DNA from: Fasciolopsis buskii
Taxonomy: Eukaryota; Platyhelminthes; Trematoda; Plagiorchiida; Fasciolidae
NCBI GenBank assembly: GCA_008360955.1
Contig: LUCM01006787.1
Location: 229,561 to 293,560 of the forward strand
Length of the DNA stretch: 64,000 nucleotides
Direction: 5' to 3'
In this document: positions 38,801 to 49,939 of the stretch, in pieces
How positions within the stretch are numbered: position 1 is the stretch's first letter
Layout: every line of letters starts with the position of its first letter
The notes under the pieces: model-generated
What the model was told of the DNA's origin: nothing
Seen by the model: the letters and a program-made list of their open reading frames with translations, nothing else
Database searches by the model: none
Program-made: the position numbers and the translations under genes

Positions 38801-41800
38801 GTTTCTGCTGTGCCACCAGCTCCGGTCCAGCTTAATCGGAATTACAGAGTGCTTTTTTCTAGGGCACCGTCCTTAGTGAGCCCCAACGAGAGAGAAACTC
38901 GAGCCTTTTGACTCCTAGTCTGCGGTATTCTAATTTCATTGAATTACTGTCTCACTTAGAGGGTAGCTGGAGATCAGGGCCAGTCGAGTGCACGTTAAAC
39001 ATCACACAATTTGTGAATTAGCAACCACAACTTAAGAGCAATTTCACTCTCCCAAATTCAGGACAAAGGGCTTGTTGGCAGCATTCCCATCAGCCTTAAA
39101 AAGTGCAACTGTCACTTTGTGTAGTCATCAAAGTAGAATTTGTATTAAACTACAGGTGAATCGAACAGAGAAAAAATTGTCTATTCTGTTGACGCAATAT
39201 AAGCTAATGTCGGCCGACGGAAACATCCGCGACAGATGAATAACCCAGTGTTGCTTATTGTGTATCAGAATTGAAAACGCAGTGCGTCAATCAGCATAAT
39301 ACTGAGCTATCGAATAATGGTAAGTGGCCGCCAACGCGGGAGATGAAAGCTTTCCAACACTGTCTTAACACATGTGATTTGACCCCACTCGTGACAGGAC
39401 ACCTTAAATCCGTGACGGAGTATTTCCAACTGCTGAGATGCGTGTTCACATTCTGTTCGACGCAAAGTGGTCACCCGGGTAAGTTTTTCACGGAAAATAT
39501 TAGCGGAAGTGGCATTTCTAATTTATGAATTATGATTAGTTATAAAGCGAAAAGATTTCGATTTTGTCGGTTCTAGATCACAACTTATTTTCTCTCCGAT
39601 TAAATGGTTCTAATGAAAAGGTACTTTGATAGCTATACTGTGTTCTAGTGCCTAAAGAGTGTGATAAAAAAATCCACGGTGTTGTCGCACATAATGTGTA
39701 TTTGTGCTTCACGTCAAACTAAATTGAAAACCTATACAACCGATTGATTGCAATTAAGAGCTTCGATGAAGTCACGTAATTCAGTCGTCTGTCAGAGATT
39801 TTATCAGGTCCAAAAATCGATTATCTAGACTAAACGTAAGACTGTACTTGCAATAATCAGTGCTCGTTCTACAAGATCACTTTGGTGTTTTCTTTTACGC
39901 ATTAACTTGCTCGAACTGCCGAAAAAATTCCCGCATACTGGTAATTATCTCGATTTGTTAGCACGACTGTGGGCTCTTCACCGGGTCTTACAGCAAGGGG
40001 GTTATATGAAAAGGAAACTTATGGCATCGCTCGATTCTCAGGCTAGAAACGTTCCCGTCTGACAGATTATGCGGGACCTGAGCAACCACGCTGAGCAAAA
40101 CCAGATCAGAATAAGCCTACCACTCTCGGTTTCGCAAAAACAGTTCCTAAGATGCAAAAGGAGCTGTCCCCTCCACGGCCGGATTCACCGACAAATCAAC
40201 GATCTTGTGATATAAAACCACTGGGTCCCATCTTGACAATTGCCCATCCTAAATAGCAAACCAAAAGCCGTCAGCAATCAGTGGTTTTGAGTATTACTGT
40301 TTTAGTTCATGTCGATAATTTGTTGAGTCCCTCAAAGTATTCGGGGATGTTCAGAACATCACGTTGATGATATTCTAGTTACCACGCTTGCGCTATCGGT
40401 CGGTAACACGGCAACGTTCATCTAACAAAGGGGAACCGGTAGACGGTACAGTGGAATGCCTTGACAACGACAGTGTGAGGATAAGCGGCCGAATTATTAT
40501 CAAATTGCTCCAAGCGTCAGACCAACCGCGACCTCGCCAAAAATGCTGCCGTTGCCTTTCATACTCCGGCAGTCACGCAAATTGTTTAACTTACCTCGGA
40601 ATTGTTCACCGTATGAATAGGCTTTGTGTAACCTGGATAAAAAAGTTTTATCTTCTACACCTCATCTAAACATGACTCGTCATCGGACAGGGCAATTATT
40701 TCACCGCGGAGTCGAACACATTCCAAATTGCAGTCAAGTCAAAGGCAAGGTGACAAATTCGAAGGTCATAAGGTCACTCTGTCAGCTACCCCTCATCATT
40801 TTTTCGTGATGTAACATCCAGTTGACCGGGACACACGGAGGAAACAAAAATCACGTTTGTAGGTTTTACCGAAACGTCTTAGATACACTGTTCGAAATCT
40901 CAGCTGTCAACATAAGTTACTGGTACACCACATTTCGATAAGCCACTACCCCGTTATCCTGTTGATCCCACAGCCTTGGTCAGTAACATGAGACGCGAAG
41001 GTAGTTGTAGGACGCATAAGTCATAACAACTGTCGTTTTGGGAGGAGTGGTGCGATTTGAGAGTTTTGACTATTTCTAAGTGTATATCTAACATTGACCC
41101 CATTTCATCAATAAACCAATGAGTTATCTATTTGAGAAAACAATTAGGCAAACGAGCCTGTTTTTAGTAATTCGTACTGATGCCATTACATCACTATATA
41201 TTTGGAAAAATTCACCTTAGGAAGGATTGTATTAGTCATAAAATATGGGTGATGAGGGGATTTGTGTGTTACATGCATAACCTGAATACACAAGAACGTG
41301 TTGTGTTAATTATTTTGTTGTCTAGGCTATGCATTGGGATGGAGGGTGGACCAGGGGAGTTGAAGCGCAATCACAAATTGTTTTTGAGAGCACAGTGGAG
41401 GATTATGAAGACGGATCGCGACAGCTTCCGCAGTGCTCAAGAGGCGACAATTTGCCAACCTAAATTGTTGACCCCTGACCCTATATAGGGTCCGGAAAGC
41501 TTGCGTCACATTTACGGTGTGGTTAGTTTGTGCTAGATGTGAAACAACTGTGCTATTAAGTGACTTTATAGTTCCAATGCTCACGGATGCGTTCAGACAA
41601 GCTCCTGGTCGTGCGGCCAATGTATATTATCCCACAGGAACATGAGAAGGAATAGATGCAAAACGGGGCTGCAGAATCAGGAACGTTGTCTTTCAACCGT
41701 AATGACACCATGGGGCGGAATTTGAACAAGATTCGCAGCTTGTCTGCGTAAAATGTTTTAATGATAGCACCAGTCAATCTTCCTCTTGTTATCTCTGCTA

Positions 41801-44800
41801 GTGTATCACTTGTGAATGACTGAGATATGTATACTGGCTTTCTCTCCACCGTCATCCTCCTAGGAACTTCCTTTTCTGTCTCCAATATCTTAGCGATTAA
41901 TCTAATTGGGAAACCATCTTCGGTGAACACTTCTTACCGCCTGCAGTTCCGCTTCAAAAGTATCTATTTTGTAAATTCTTTTTGTTCTGGCTATGAGACA
42001 TCTACTTAGGTTCCACTTCATATTAAGAGATACAAAGCTGTGAAAGTTGATGTATTGCACATTTCACGCGGCTTTCCTGTGTACTGATCGGCCAAATGAG
42101 CCGTCTTCCCGACGACTTAGTCATACATCTAAGAACGGTATTTCATGGTTCAACTCCATCTCTGCTGTGAATTTCACATTTGCGTGAGCCGAGTTGAACT
42201 TATTCAACAGTTGGTTAGTTCTCGCCGATGGGTTGAGTACACAGGAGGTATCATCCACATAACATTTGTATAGGTGGACAGCTTATATTGACGACTATCT
42301 GCTTGCTGACCGCTTACTGATTTACGAGAGTTTGCTCGTACTATGCACTGAATGCTTAAAATGTCCTTCCCTTAATGTGGGGAACTTAGGCCAATCGGCA
42401 CATAAAACCGAACTTTTTATATGTATCCTACCAATCGCGTCTGCTGTGTAGAGAGTGATTGTGCGGCTAAACCCCAACGTGGACTGCAAGACGGTTACTG
42501 ATGGTCCAGGTAATCCAGTGGTTGGTTAATTCATAAGACTAGTTTCAGCCCTGCAACATGCAGTTGTGTGCTTGCTCGGGGCACAACAGAAAAGATTATG
42601 TTGGACGTAGTTCCATTTTTGTTTAACTATCCTGTTGGATATTTCAACAGAATAATTTCCAAAGATGGTTACTGTTACCCAGTGGCCAGTTGTCCAACTT
42701 TTCTCCAAGGTCACCTCGCGAAATCCAACCAGGATTAAGACGCTATTTACTTTCTTCATTGCATTTGCCACCGAAAGAAAGGTGGTTTAATAACCTCATT
42801 AATTGCTTGTCGGTACAGTAAATTTCTGACGCTGGGAAGACGAAAACTGTCATCCAGAAGACAGGATCTGAATAGAAGAGCGTCACTTGTCACAATGAAA
42901 CACTACAATTGGGTGGTTGCATGTGGACGTCCACTCAATGAAATAATCAAAATAACCTAATGCTACACCCTTGATTGGCGAAAATACATGTATATCAGCT
43001 GCGGTGAACAAACACGACTGACGGAATATCTCATTAGAAAAGCAATAGAAGATGGCTTACGTGATCACAAGTAATTTGCTCCCACCAGTGCATAGCTCTT
43101 GTGGGATCGGCGGTTTGTAAAAGCCAGCAATAGTAATGATAGGATAAGACACTTTTCTCGGTCGCTTTGTGATCGGTGAGTAGGCCAGGTACTCTGTTGA
43201 ATCCAGTTCCGGTATCGAGAATGCTATCCGGAAGGAATACTCCGTAGGTCAACGGTTCGTAGAAAATCAGGGTATCCGAATCCACAGCGCGAATACGATC
43301 GACCAAGTAGTCGTATGTGGGTAACAAATGATGGGAACCCACATAGCCTGTGATCGATGTTGTGCAAGCAAGTGAAATTAGATTTCAAACAAAAAGCATT
43401 GAAATACGTTTAAAGGAACAGTTTAATGTTATTAGTCATTAGAGCATAGATGCAAGAACACTACAATCATAGGTACCTGGGAAAATTTATCGGTCCGTTT
43501 TTCATTTTGCCAAACTTTTCCATTGTTTCTCAGCAGTACAATTTTCAGAAACTATTTCTTCTAGTGTTTCGCACATTCTCGTTTTTCCCAATGGGGGTCA
43601 TGAACCTTTGTCGTATCTTCAATCTCTTCTTATTAGTGGATCTGAAATGCTATTTGGCAAAATATTTCCGTTGTGCTTTTCAGCGCTCTCATCTGAGCAC
43701 CAGCACAGTTTATGGATGCACCAGTTCCAAGGATCATTTCGAACTTGTTAGTATTTTCCAGTGACTTGTTCACTGTTAGCAGTAGGAACGGGAACTCTAC
43801 GACAACTTGAAGAAGTTGTAAAAGTCCGGAATTTGCAAATGGTTGGGTAGTGTACAAGCTGCAGGTAGCTATTAGTGAATCGCAGCCATGATTTGCAAGT
43901 GCATCCATCTGCACTCATGCTGAACAAACGAGACCATTTCCAAGGATTAACCTAAGTAGAGCTTCGGTATCGCAAAGATCCAAGGTGGAAACAATCATAG
44001 AACTGATTGTATGGCGCACAATGATCGTGCCCGACCAATTAAAAAAATACTGTTTTTAGACTTTGTACTAAACAAGCAGCAAGCGCCTCTCATAAAACAA
44101 ACGGTACATTTAAAGCAAGTCACTCTGCTGTTCCACAGAACCTATCATTCCTAGTCGGAGTGTAATTGAACCAGTGTAATAGAAATAAAATTGACCCATG
44201 AAAGTTCCGTAAATTGTATTACAGAATGCAGTATTGAAAGCCATCCTATCCAAGTCACATGCTTTTACGATCGATGAACTTGTGGAATCTCGAATATCGC
44301 CATATAAGACGGTTGCTGATGCCCCATGTATGTTTGCCTGTCGTTTGCTCACCTTAGCTGCGATGAGTGTCTCCCAAACTTTAGGAGTTTCGCACCTCCA
44401 CCTGCTCGGCATCATTCCAATAATATCTATGTACTTTGTGGATGGTCTTTTAACTCATCGTTGACGCAACAGGCCAAAATTGGGTACCGGAAACAAGAAA
44501 TACCATCTTTCTAGACCTGACCAAAATCGATCTGAACGAAGTCATAATTTTTGTCATCCAAACTAGTGTAATTCCGCAAACAGCCTCAATCCTGTAAATG
44601 TAAACAATGCTTAAATAATAGTTCGTACCCGGAATAATCCTTTTTTTAATGCTTACTGACGTTTAGTTTGAACTATGGCCTCTACTTGTCTGTCGTCTGA
44701 CAATAGGCCATAGATCCATCCCAAGATAAATCATCTAGATAACACTCACCCGGAAGCAACTTTTGTGGATTCTCGTAAAAATTACTCATCGGTGGCTCAT

Positions 44801-45437
44801 TTATTAGCTCGTAGCCAATTACGTTCGAATATTTCCCAAATCGTTGTGCAACAACTTCCCAAAATTGTCCCCAGTGTTCCCATACACCTGACACGTTAGT
44901 ATATAGTTGTTCCGCGCAATTAACACATGCGTATGTCAAATAATTTTCAAACCACTGTCCAGGTGGTTTGGAAAAAGGCCACGGATAGGCATGTGACGCA
45001 GGTGGTTTAGGCAATTCATCGATCAGCCATGTGGGGATCCCGTCGTAGGAACCGAATCGTGAAGACAGTACATCTTGATGCAAGTCCAGTAACACGTAAA
45101 TACCGAAATCTTGACAGGATTCAACAATCTCCTTCATGTGCTTAATATATTCCTCGTTGATTTCACCTTTCTTGGGTACAAGCCCAGACCACATAATGCC
45201 CAGTCGGACCACATTAACGCCCCAGGAGTGAAACATTTTTAGCTGAGTGCGATTTTTCATTTGTATGTCGTACCACGGAGGTCCTTTCTGCACCGAGTTG
45301 AATCCGTGAAAAAGAAGAATTTGGCCTTTCGCATCCACAAACTGGCCATCTTTGTTCAGGCGAACTTTATCCAAAGCTTGCGTTGCAGGAGTTGATAAAC
45401 AACAAAGAAACACAATCGCTACCACTGTGCCCTGCAT
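35861..45437 (-). CDS. endoglycoceramidase (GH5), four exons, complete
   Basis: Secreted or lysosomal glycosidase that cuts the bond between the glycan and ceramide of glycosphingolipids. Exons run 45437-44750, 43347-43061, 37855-37631 and 36163-35861, totalling 1503 bases: 500 residues plus TGA. Introns 1-3 are phase 1, 0 and 0, with donors GTGAGT, GTAAGC and GTAAGT and CAG acceptors. Residues 1-21 form a signal peptide (MQGTVVAIVFLCCLSTPATQ). HGFNSVQKGPPW, WGVNVVRLGIMW and LLDLHQD match the GH5 barrel. E214 in INEPP is the acid/base, YHYYC (299-303) is conserved, E350 in LTEFG is the nucleophile, and SWTYW (381-385) closes the barrel. Exon 4 encodes the C-terminal beta-sandwich. Sequons lie at N62 and N181. 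Length equals the family norm. Only intron 2 carries a recognised mobile element. Confidence 0.95.
37340..37352. repeat. (CAGT)n short tandem repeat
   Basis: Three CAGT units inside intron 3 of the endoglycoceramidase gene. Confidence 0.75.
37856..43060 (-). other. intron 2 of the endoglycoceramidase gene
   Basis: A 5205-base phase-0 intron between CDH/GTAAGC and the CAG/GGCCTG acceptor. It contains the Penelope fragment at about 42280-41330 in the same orientation as the gene. I saw no other recognisable element. Confidence 0.9.
41330..42280 (-). mobile_element. Penelope-like element fragment (RT end plus GIY-YIG)
   Basis: Reading on minus from about 42280, the C-terminal part of a Penelope reverse transcriptase appears: YKCYVDDTSCVLNPS (motif with the catalytic DD), then KFTAEMELNHEIPFLDV. 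After stops and frameshifts, 41930-41556 encodes the linker and a GIY-YIG endonuclease start (CSCGIIYIGRTTRSLSERI). The next frame (41620-41330) continues with AFRTLYRVRG and AEAVAIRLHNPPLC, ending in LPW. The RT N-terminal half is missing. It differs clearly in sequence from the element at 54.5 kb, so it is a second lineage. It is dead through frameshifts and truncation. Confidence 0.8.
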
Positions 45438-45560
45438 TCCTGCTTTTTGCGCCGGCGTACGTAGTCAACACCACACAGATTGTGCGCTAATTTTATTCGA
45501 TTGTGCATTCGAGGTCTCTTCCTATTGGTCTGTGCAATTAGCCAATCAGAGCCGATAACA
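45438..45560 (-). promoter_or_regulatory. putative endoglycoceramidase promoter with paired CCAAT boxes
   Basis: Two CCAAT boxes in opposite orientation lie at 45524-45528 (CCAAT on minus) and 45542-45546 (CCAAT on plus), about 90-110 bases before the start codon at 45437. I see no clear TATA box. The transcription start is unknown, so the assignment rests on position alone. Confidence 0.35.
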
Positions 45561-47448
45561 GATCAAACTCAGAATAGCGGGCAGGTGTTCAGTTCGTTTG
45601 ACGGATTTCGGGTATATGGATGAGCAAAATGATCGGTGCCATTTTTCCATCCATCAGCGCACCGTGCCATGATGGTCATAAACAAAGGACTGAAATGTGT
45701 GTCGTCGAACACCGTTGCAATCATACTGGATTCGGACTGGTCGGAGAATCAGAACCGTGAATAACAGCAAGTTGTTCAAGACCTTTAAAAGCCTTATGTT
45801 GCAGAGATGACTACTCCTGATCGCAAAACCTCAGAAGAATCTTGGGGGCCAGAAAAGAAACAGTGGAATTTGGTCACAAATATATGTTTAAGGAAAATCT
45901 ACCATCATAAGAATGGCAACCATAAGAGGGACCTCAGTTTTCCAAAGCCCCAGGTTAACATAGACACGGAACGAAACGATCAGTGGTTTTGGGTTGTAGG
46001 TGCAAAACCGAGGTACTCAAATGTCAGCGCCTAATTTGCCTTTTTCAGCAGCAGTTACTGATGGGCTTTCGTAAGGTTCTGACTGCCGAGGTTATCGGTT
46101 GGATGGCAAACGCTTCATCGCCAGTACGCAGGTTTGCTACTTAAACACTGAGCTCAAAGATCAGAACCCCGTGAGAACCAACAATCTAAACTATGAACAG
46201 CAATGATACTACTGATTCTACTGACACTACTATGTCCTACCTATTCCCAATTTCCACCACTGAATTACCTCAAATCCTCTGGCAGTTGCAGTTAGGGAAC
46301 CTCGCTTACCTGTGCGACAGGACGAGGATAAAATGGCGTCAGTAACTCTTCCACTAGCTTACCTCCGCGACAAAAATCAGTAATCACCTTCACACATTTT
46401 CTGGAGACCCTTGGTTTCATACATGGTTGGAGTGTGCCTTTCCAAAAATAGGTGTATTCACCTCTTGTTCATGAGCCATTCACATCTATGATCCTGGATA
46501 AAATCTTACTTTCACTGACTACTGCCCAGAAATACTTTCCTTCTATAAGAGGTCTTTCTTGTTATCGTTTCTTAATTCACCTCATTCTCATTCTTCAAAG
46601 CAGTTAAACTATTTTAGTTTCTCCAACTTATTTTGACTACACCAAAACTAATTTTATTAGCAGGATGTGATATCGTCAGTTAAATTTCCTTTAGGTCTGG
46701 ACTGGCTGCGCAGTCAGTTCCACTGGGAAAACGAGCTTGATAACCAAGATCAATTGCTTTGTTGCTACCCATAATAGTTTGGAATGGTGGCTGAGCTGCA
46801 CTTTTTATTCGCTTGTACAAACCGAGGCAGTGCACTTCATGCAATCGTTCCAAGTAGAAAGGCAATTTTTTGATAATCCGAAGACCGCCAATTCAGTCTT
46901 CGCTGTCCCTGTCGATTTCGCATTAACAAGGATAGTTCGCGAATAGTTTTCACATTCTATCACAATAAATACATCATCGGACCGACGTATGTTCAAATAC
47001 ATGTCTCATTTTGCTTGGTAAATGCTTGGGCATTCTAAGAGTACGATGGGCAGTTTCAACTCTCTCTCTCTCTGTCTGTTGTCATCACTTTTTGATCTGC
47101 CGATGCTGTTACTGGCCAAAAATTAGCTATCAATTCTTTGAAGATATCAACGGTAGTATATGATAATGATCTCTAATGTGAAATCGATGGTGGCAGCTAA
47201 ATTCAGTTGATTCGGTATGGTGTTTCCGTAATTAAGAGAACGGTTTTTATTCACATTATGCTACCCAGCTGTCAGGGACTAAAACTGCTAGCATGCCAAC
47301 ATTCTTTTTACGCTGTCCAGCCGGTCACATGCACATACAAAGAAAAGTCTGAATGTGCATGGACCTATGGCAATCCGATTGATTTATAACTGAAGTATCA
47401 AGACAACCGCACGAGATCAAATGTGCGCTATTGTCGTTTGTTTGCAGT
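45560..47448. other. no supportable gene
   Basis: Nothing recognisable on either strand except a short TC repeat at 47060-47073. If a divergent gene starts here, its first exon is too short to recognise. Confidence 0.45.
47060..47073. repeat. (TC)n microsatellite
   Basis: Seven TC units. Confidence 0.85.
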
Positions 47449-47697
47449 GATAAATCAGGAGAAAAAGGAAAACGTCAGCACAACGTGAAAGGACGATTCA
47501 TGATTGTCCCAGTTGAGCATGATACTGAACAAATACTAGTATCAAGAATGACCTCTACGGATGAAGACACCTCTAGATTCACTGTTGTAACGACAGTGAC
47601 TACCAATAGCTGGATAGCTAATGCCACAGAAGGCTCCGTAACTGTTCAAGTAGCACCTGATAATAATAGAAGCGACTTGCACGATGGATTTTTGGCT
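47449..47697 (+). CDS. candidate exon with RFx(V/I)-type motifs
   Basis: A GTTTGTTTGCAG acceptor opens a frame with one leading base. It runs at least 83 codons and stays open for over 50 more. The peptide is hydrophilic and Thr/Ser-rich and contains GRFMI and SRFTV, which fit the (R/K)Fx(V/I) docking motif of SPAK/OSR1 kinases found in WNK kinases and SLC12 transporters. The 3' end is uncertain; GCT/GTATTT near 47698 is one option. A frame this long is still expected about once by chance in the window, so this is a suggestion only. Confidence 0.27.
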
Positions 47698-48599
47698 GTA
47701 TTTTTTGCGTGGCGTAATTGTTTTGCAATTTTTTATCCGTCTGTTTGGCAATTGCTCGGAGCGCATACGGCGTGTGAATTATTTGCGTTCAAACACGGTC
47801 ACTTCATCCTTTTTAGCAGTAGCAAATGCCTAAGGTATATACTGCATTTTCTGTCCGACTGATGTTTTCTGTGATATTCATCAGTTTACAATCAACCTTC
47901 ATCACATTAGAAGCGAGTCGAAATAACGTACGAATGCGTCTTCACGTGTGTGGCTTAAAGACTTGACTACTCCTGTTTTGAAGCTTACTGCCACAACTGT
48001 ATCGCAACCATAGGATGACTTCGCGCTCTTGAAATGTCAGGCCCCGCCGACAAGTAACGCTGGTGCAATGTCCTGTGACGTCTGCTGACATGTTTTGACT
48101 CGTAATGCACCTTACATATTGACGTCTTGTGTTGGATACACTGTTTGGAATTTCGCATTCGAGTATCGCAGTTAGCCTCCTTTTAGTTTTCATGTGACTA
48201 CCCATGAATAACGATGTTCATATGTTATCTGGTTTGTGTTTACATGGTCAACATCATCGTTGGTGTTACGCGGCAGGGCGAGCTACATCGGCCTCTATCT
48301 TTATCCACGGGTTGCAAGTTTCTGTATAAAGAATAAATATGAAATATGGACAGAACGTGGGTCACCAGTGGCAGGAAAAGAAAAAGAGTGCCTTAGTAGA
48401 CAACACAGAGAATAAAGTTTAACTGTGTGTAGGTACATTTTCTTCAGTCATCCCGGTTTCGGCAGTAGTGATAATGCGATCTCCACTGTGCGTAGTTCGC
48501 TTCCATATCCTTCATTTTTTTTCCTGCCATCTGGTTGACGGATCATTCAGAAACTAAACACGAACGCGTGAAACACCAAATTTTGCCTACATTCGCTGT

Positions 48600-49500
48600 A
48601 CAGGTTCTCACTTCAGATTGTCATATTGTCTACTGACCTTCACGTGGATTCTGTTACTCAGTGGGTAGAACGGAAAACAAGGCACGTTATGATAAAGAAG
48701 TGTTCGTCCTACGCAGCAGGTGACCAACTCAAAGAAAGACACTAAATTTGATACGCTGTGATAAAATATTCTCCAACCCGGTAACGAACATAAACTGTGC
48801 ATTGCTTGCACGGCTGCCCCATACAATCCTAGCAATGCTGCCCAACAAGCCGGTAATCAAAATCTTCACACGATGAGCGTCTTCGGTAAGCATGTCCCAT
48901 GTCTTACAAGGATACGATAGAATTCGTCACAATATAGCGCAGAATTCGCCACCCTTCAACTTCAGTGAAATATCAGGCTGAGGCCACAAGTGCATCAGTC
49001 TAGGGTAGGCTGCTCGAACCACAAATATGCGCACTCACTTCCACCACCAAGCTACCTTGTTCCATCAAGAGGCTGTCGAGGTAACACAAACGGCAGACAT
49101 TCGTTAGTTCCACTCTATCTAGTGTCTTGTTCGGTACTTCTGTTGTCTGATGTTAGGACAGCAGTTTGCACTTTGAAGATGCAAATCACAGCCAGAAAGG
49201 AGCTACAGTCCTCGAAATTTCATCTAGAGCACATTGCGCATATTCAGCAAGCATACAAGGTCATCTACATAATCTAGGATATAAAACTTCTCTTCATTTG
49301 TCATTTTGAAGCCTGTATTCTTAAGGCCTCCTAGGACATCTTCTACTAACCTGTCAATGACGAAATTAAACGAGAGTAGATAGAAGGAACACCACTGTCT
49401 AACGCCGAAAGTCTTTTCGAATGAACCCGCTAGTTGGCCACATACCATTAGAAGACTACAGGTATGTGAGTACAGAGCCCGCAATTGGTTCAAGAGAATC
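48600..49500 (-). mobile_element. decayed CR1/Jockey-like LINE reverse-transcriptase fragment
   Basis: On minus, 49493-49224 encodes FEKTFGVRQW, then NFVIDRLVEDVLGGL and YILDYVDDLVCLL. These match the GVRQGC, LFNFVID and YADD blocks of non-LTR reverse transcriptases. Below 49224 the reading changes frame with stops: LDEISRTVAPFW, FASSKC, then, after more shifts, HLWPQPDISLKLKG and GLLGSIARIVWGSR. These follow the thumb and C-terminal order of flatworm LINEs (HLWRRRDISLKLKG, FDHRCLRSIARI). No endonuclease domain or 3' tail is seen. It is a dead copy. Confidence 0.78.
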
Positions 49501-49656
49501 TCAAATGGTTCGAAACGTGACCACCAGTTTCATTTGGTGCTAGAATTTGCTTAAAGAGATATCCAATGTCCCAACACAGAACTTGTTTTAAGCACGACAT
49601 TGCAGCTGCCGGGGACATTCTTTACACCAGTGAGTCACAATTCTCTCGTTGTACAT

Positions 49657-49671
49657 TATATATATATATAT
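49657..49671. repeat. (AT)n microsatellite
   Basis: Seven TA/AT units. Confidence 0.85.
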
Positions 49672-49848
49672 GATTTACTTAGCCACGTTCGTAGTCTTCT
49701 CATTGACTTTCCCGAAGTAGCGCAAGCTGAAGGCAGCTTAATACCTACTAAAGTGCCACTAGATGCTAACCGTTTGCGGTCTTCTGGCGACACCTCTTAT
49801 GCCTCGGTCGTCTGCATGTGAATAACAAAGTAGGGTTTTCTCTTGCAG

Positions 49849-49939
49849 GTGCCGCATTATAACACTGCTGTAGGACAGTATCTTCGAAGGTCTCCGAGTA
49901 ATACGAATTCCTGGGATTGGCAGTCATCAGAGTCCCCAG
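49849..49939 (+). CDS. candidate internal exon, unrecognised gene
   Basis: Bracketed by a strong TTTTCTCTTGCAG acceptor and a CCCCAG/GTAAAG donor. Only one frame is open (30 codons, phase 0 to phase 1), encoding VPHYNTAVGQYLRRSPSN and onward. A frame just upstream (about 49682-49809) looks coding but does not join in phase through the obvious GTGAAT donor. No family is recognised. Confidence 0.25.

Noticed and set aside
41556..41930. GIY-YIG protein as a host or homing endonuclease gene
   Set aside because: It is preceded by Penelope RT motifs on the same strand and interrupted by frameshifts, so it is retroelement debris.
44682..44749. Extension of the endoglycoceramidase exon 1 frame to a TAG at about 44682
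   Set aside because: It is intron read-through. The GTGAGT donor at 44749 gives the phase-1 end that exon 2 needs and restores the conserved LLPG-to-GSHHLLP spacing.
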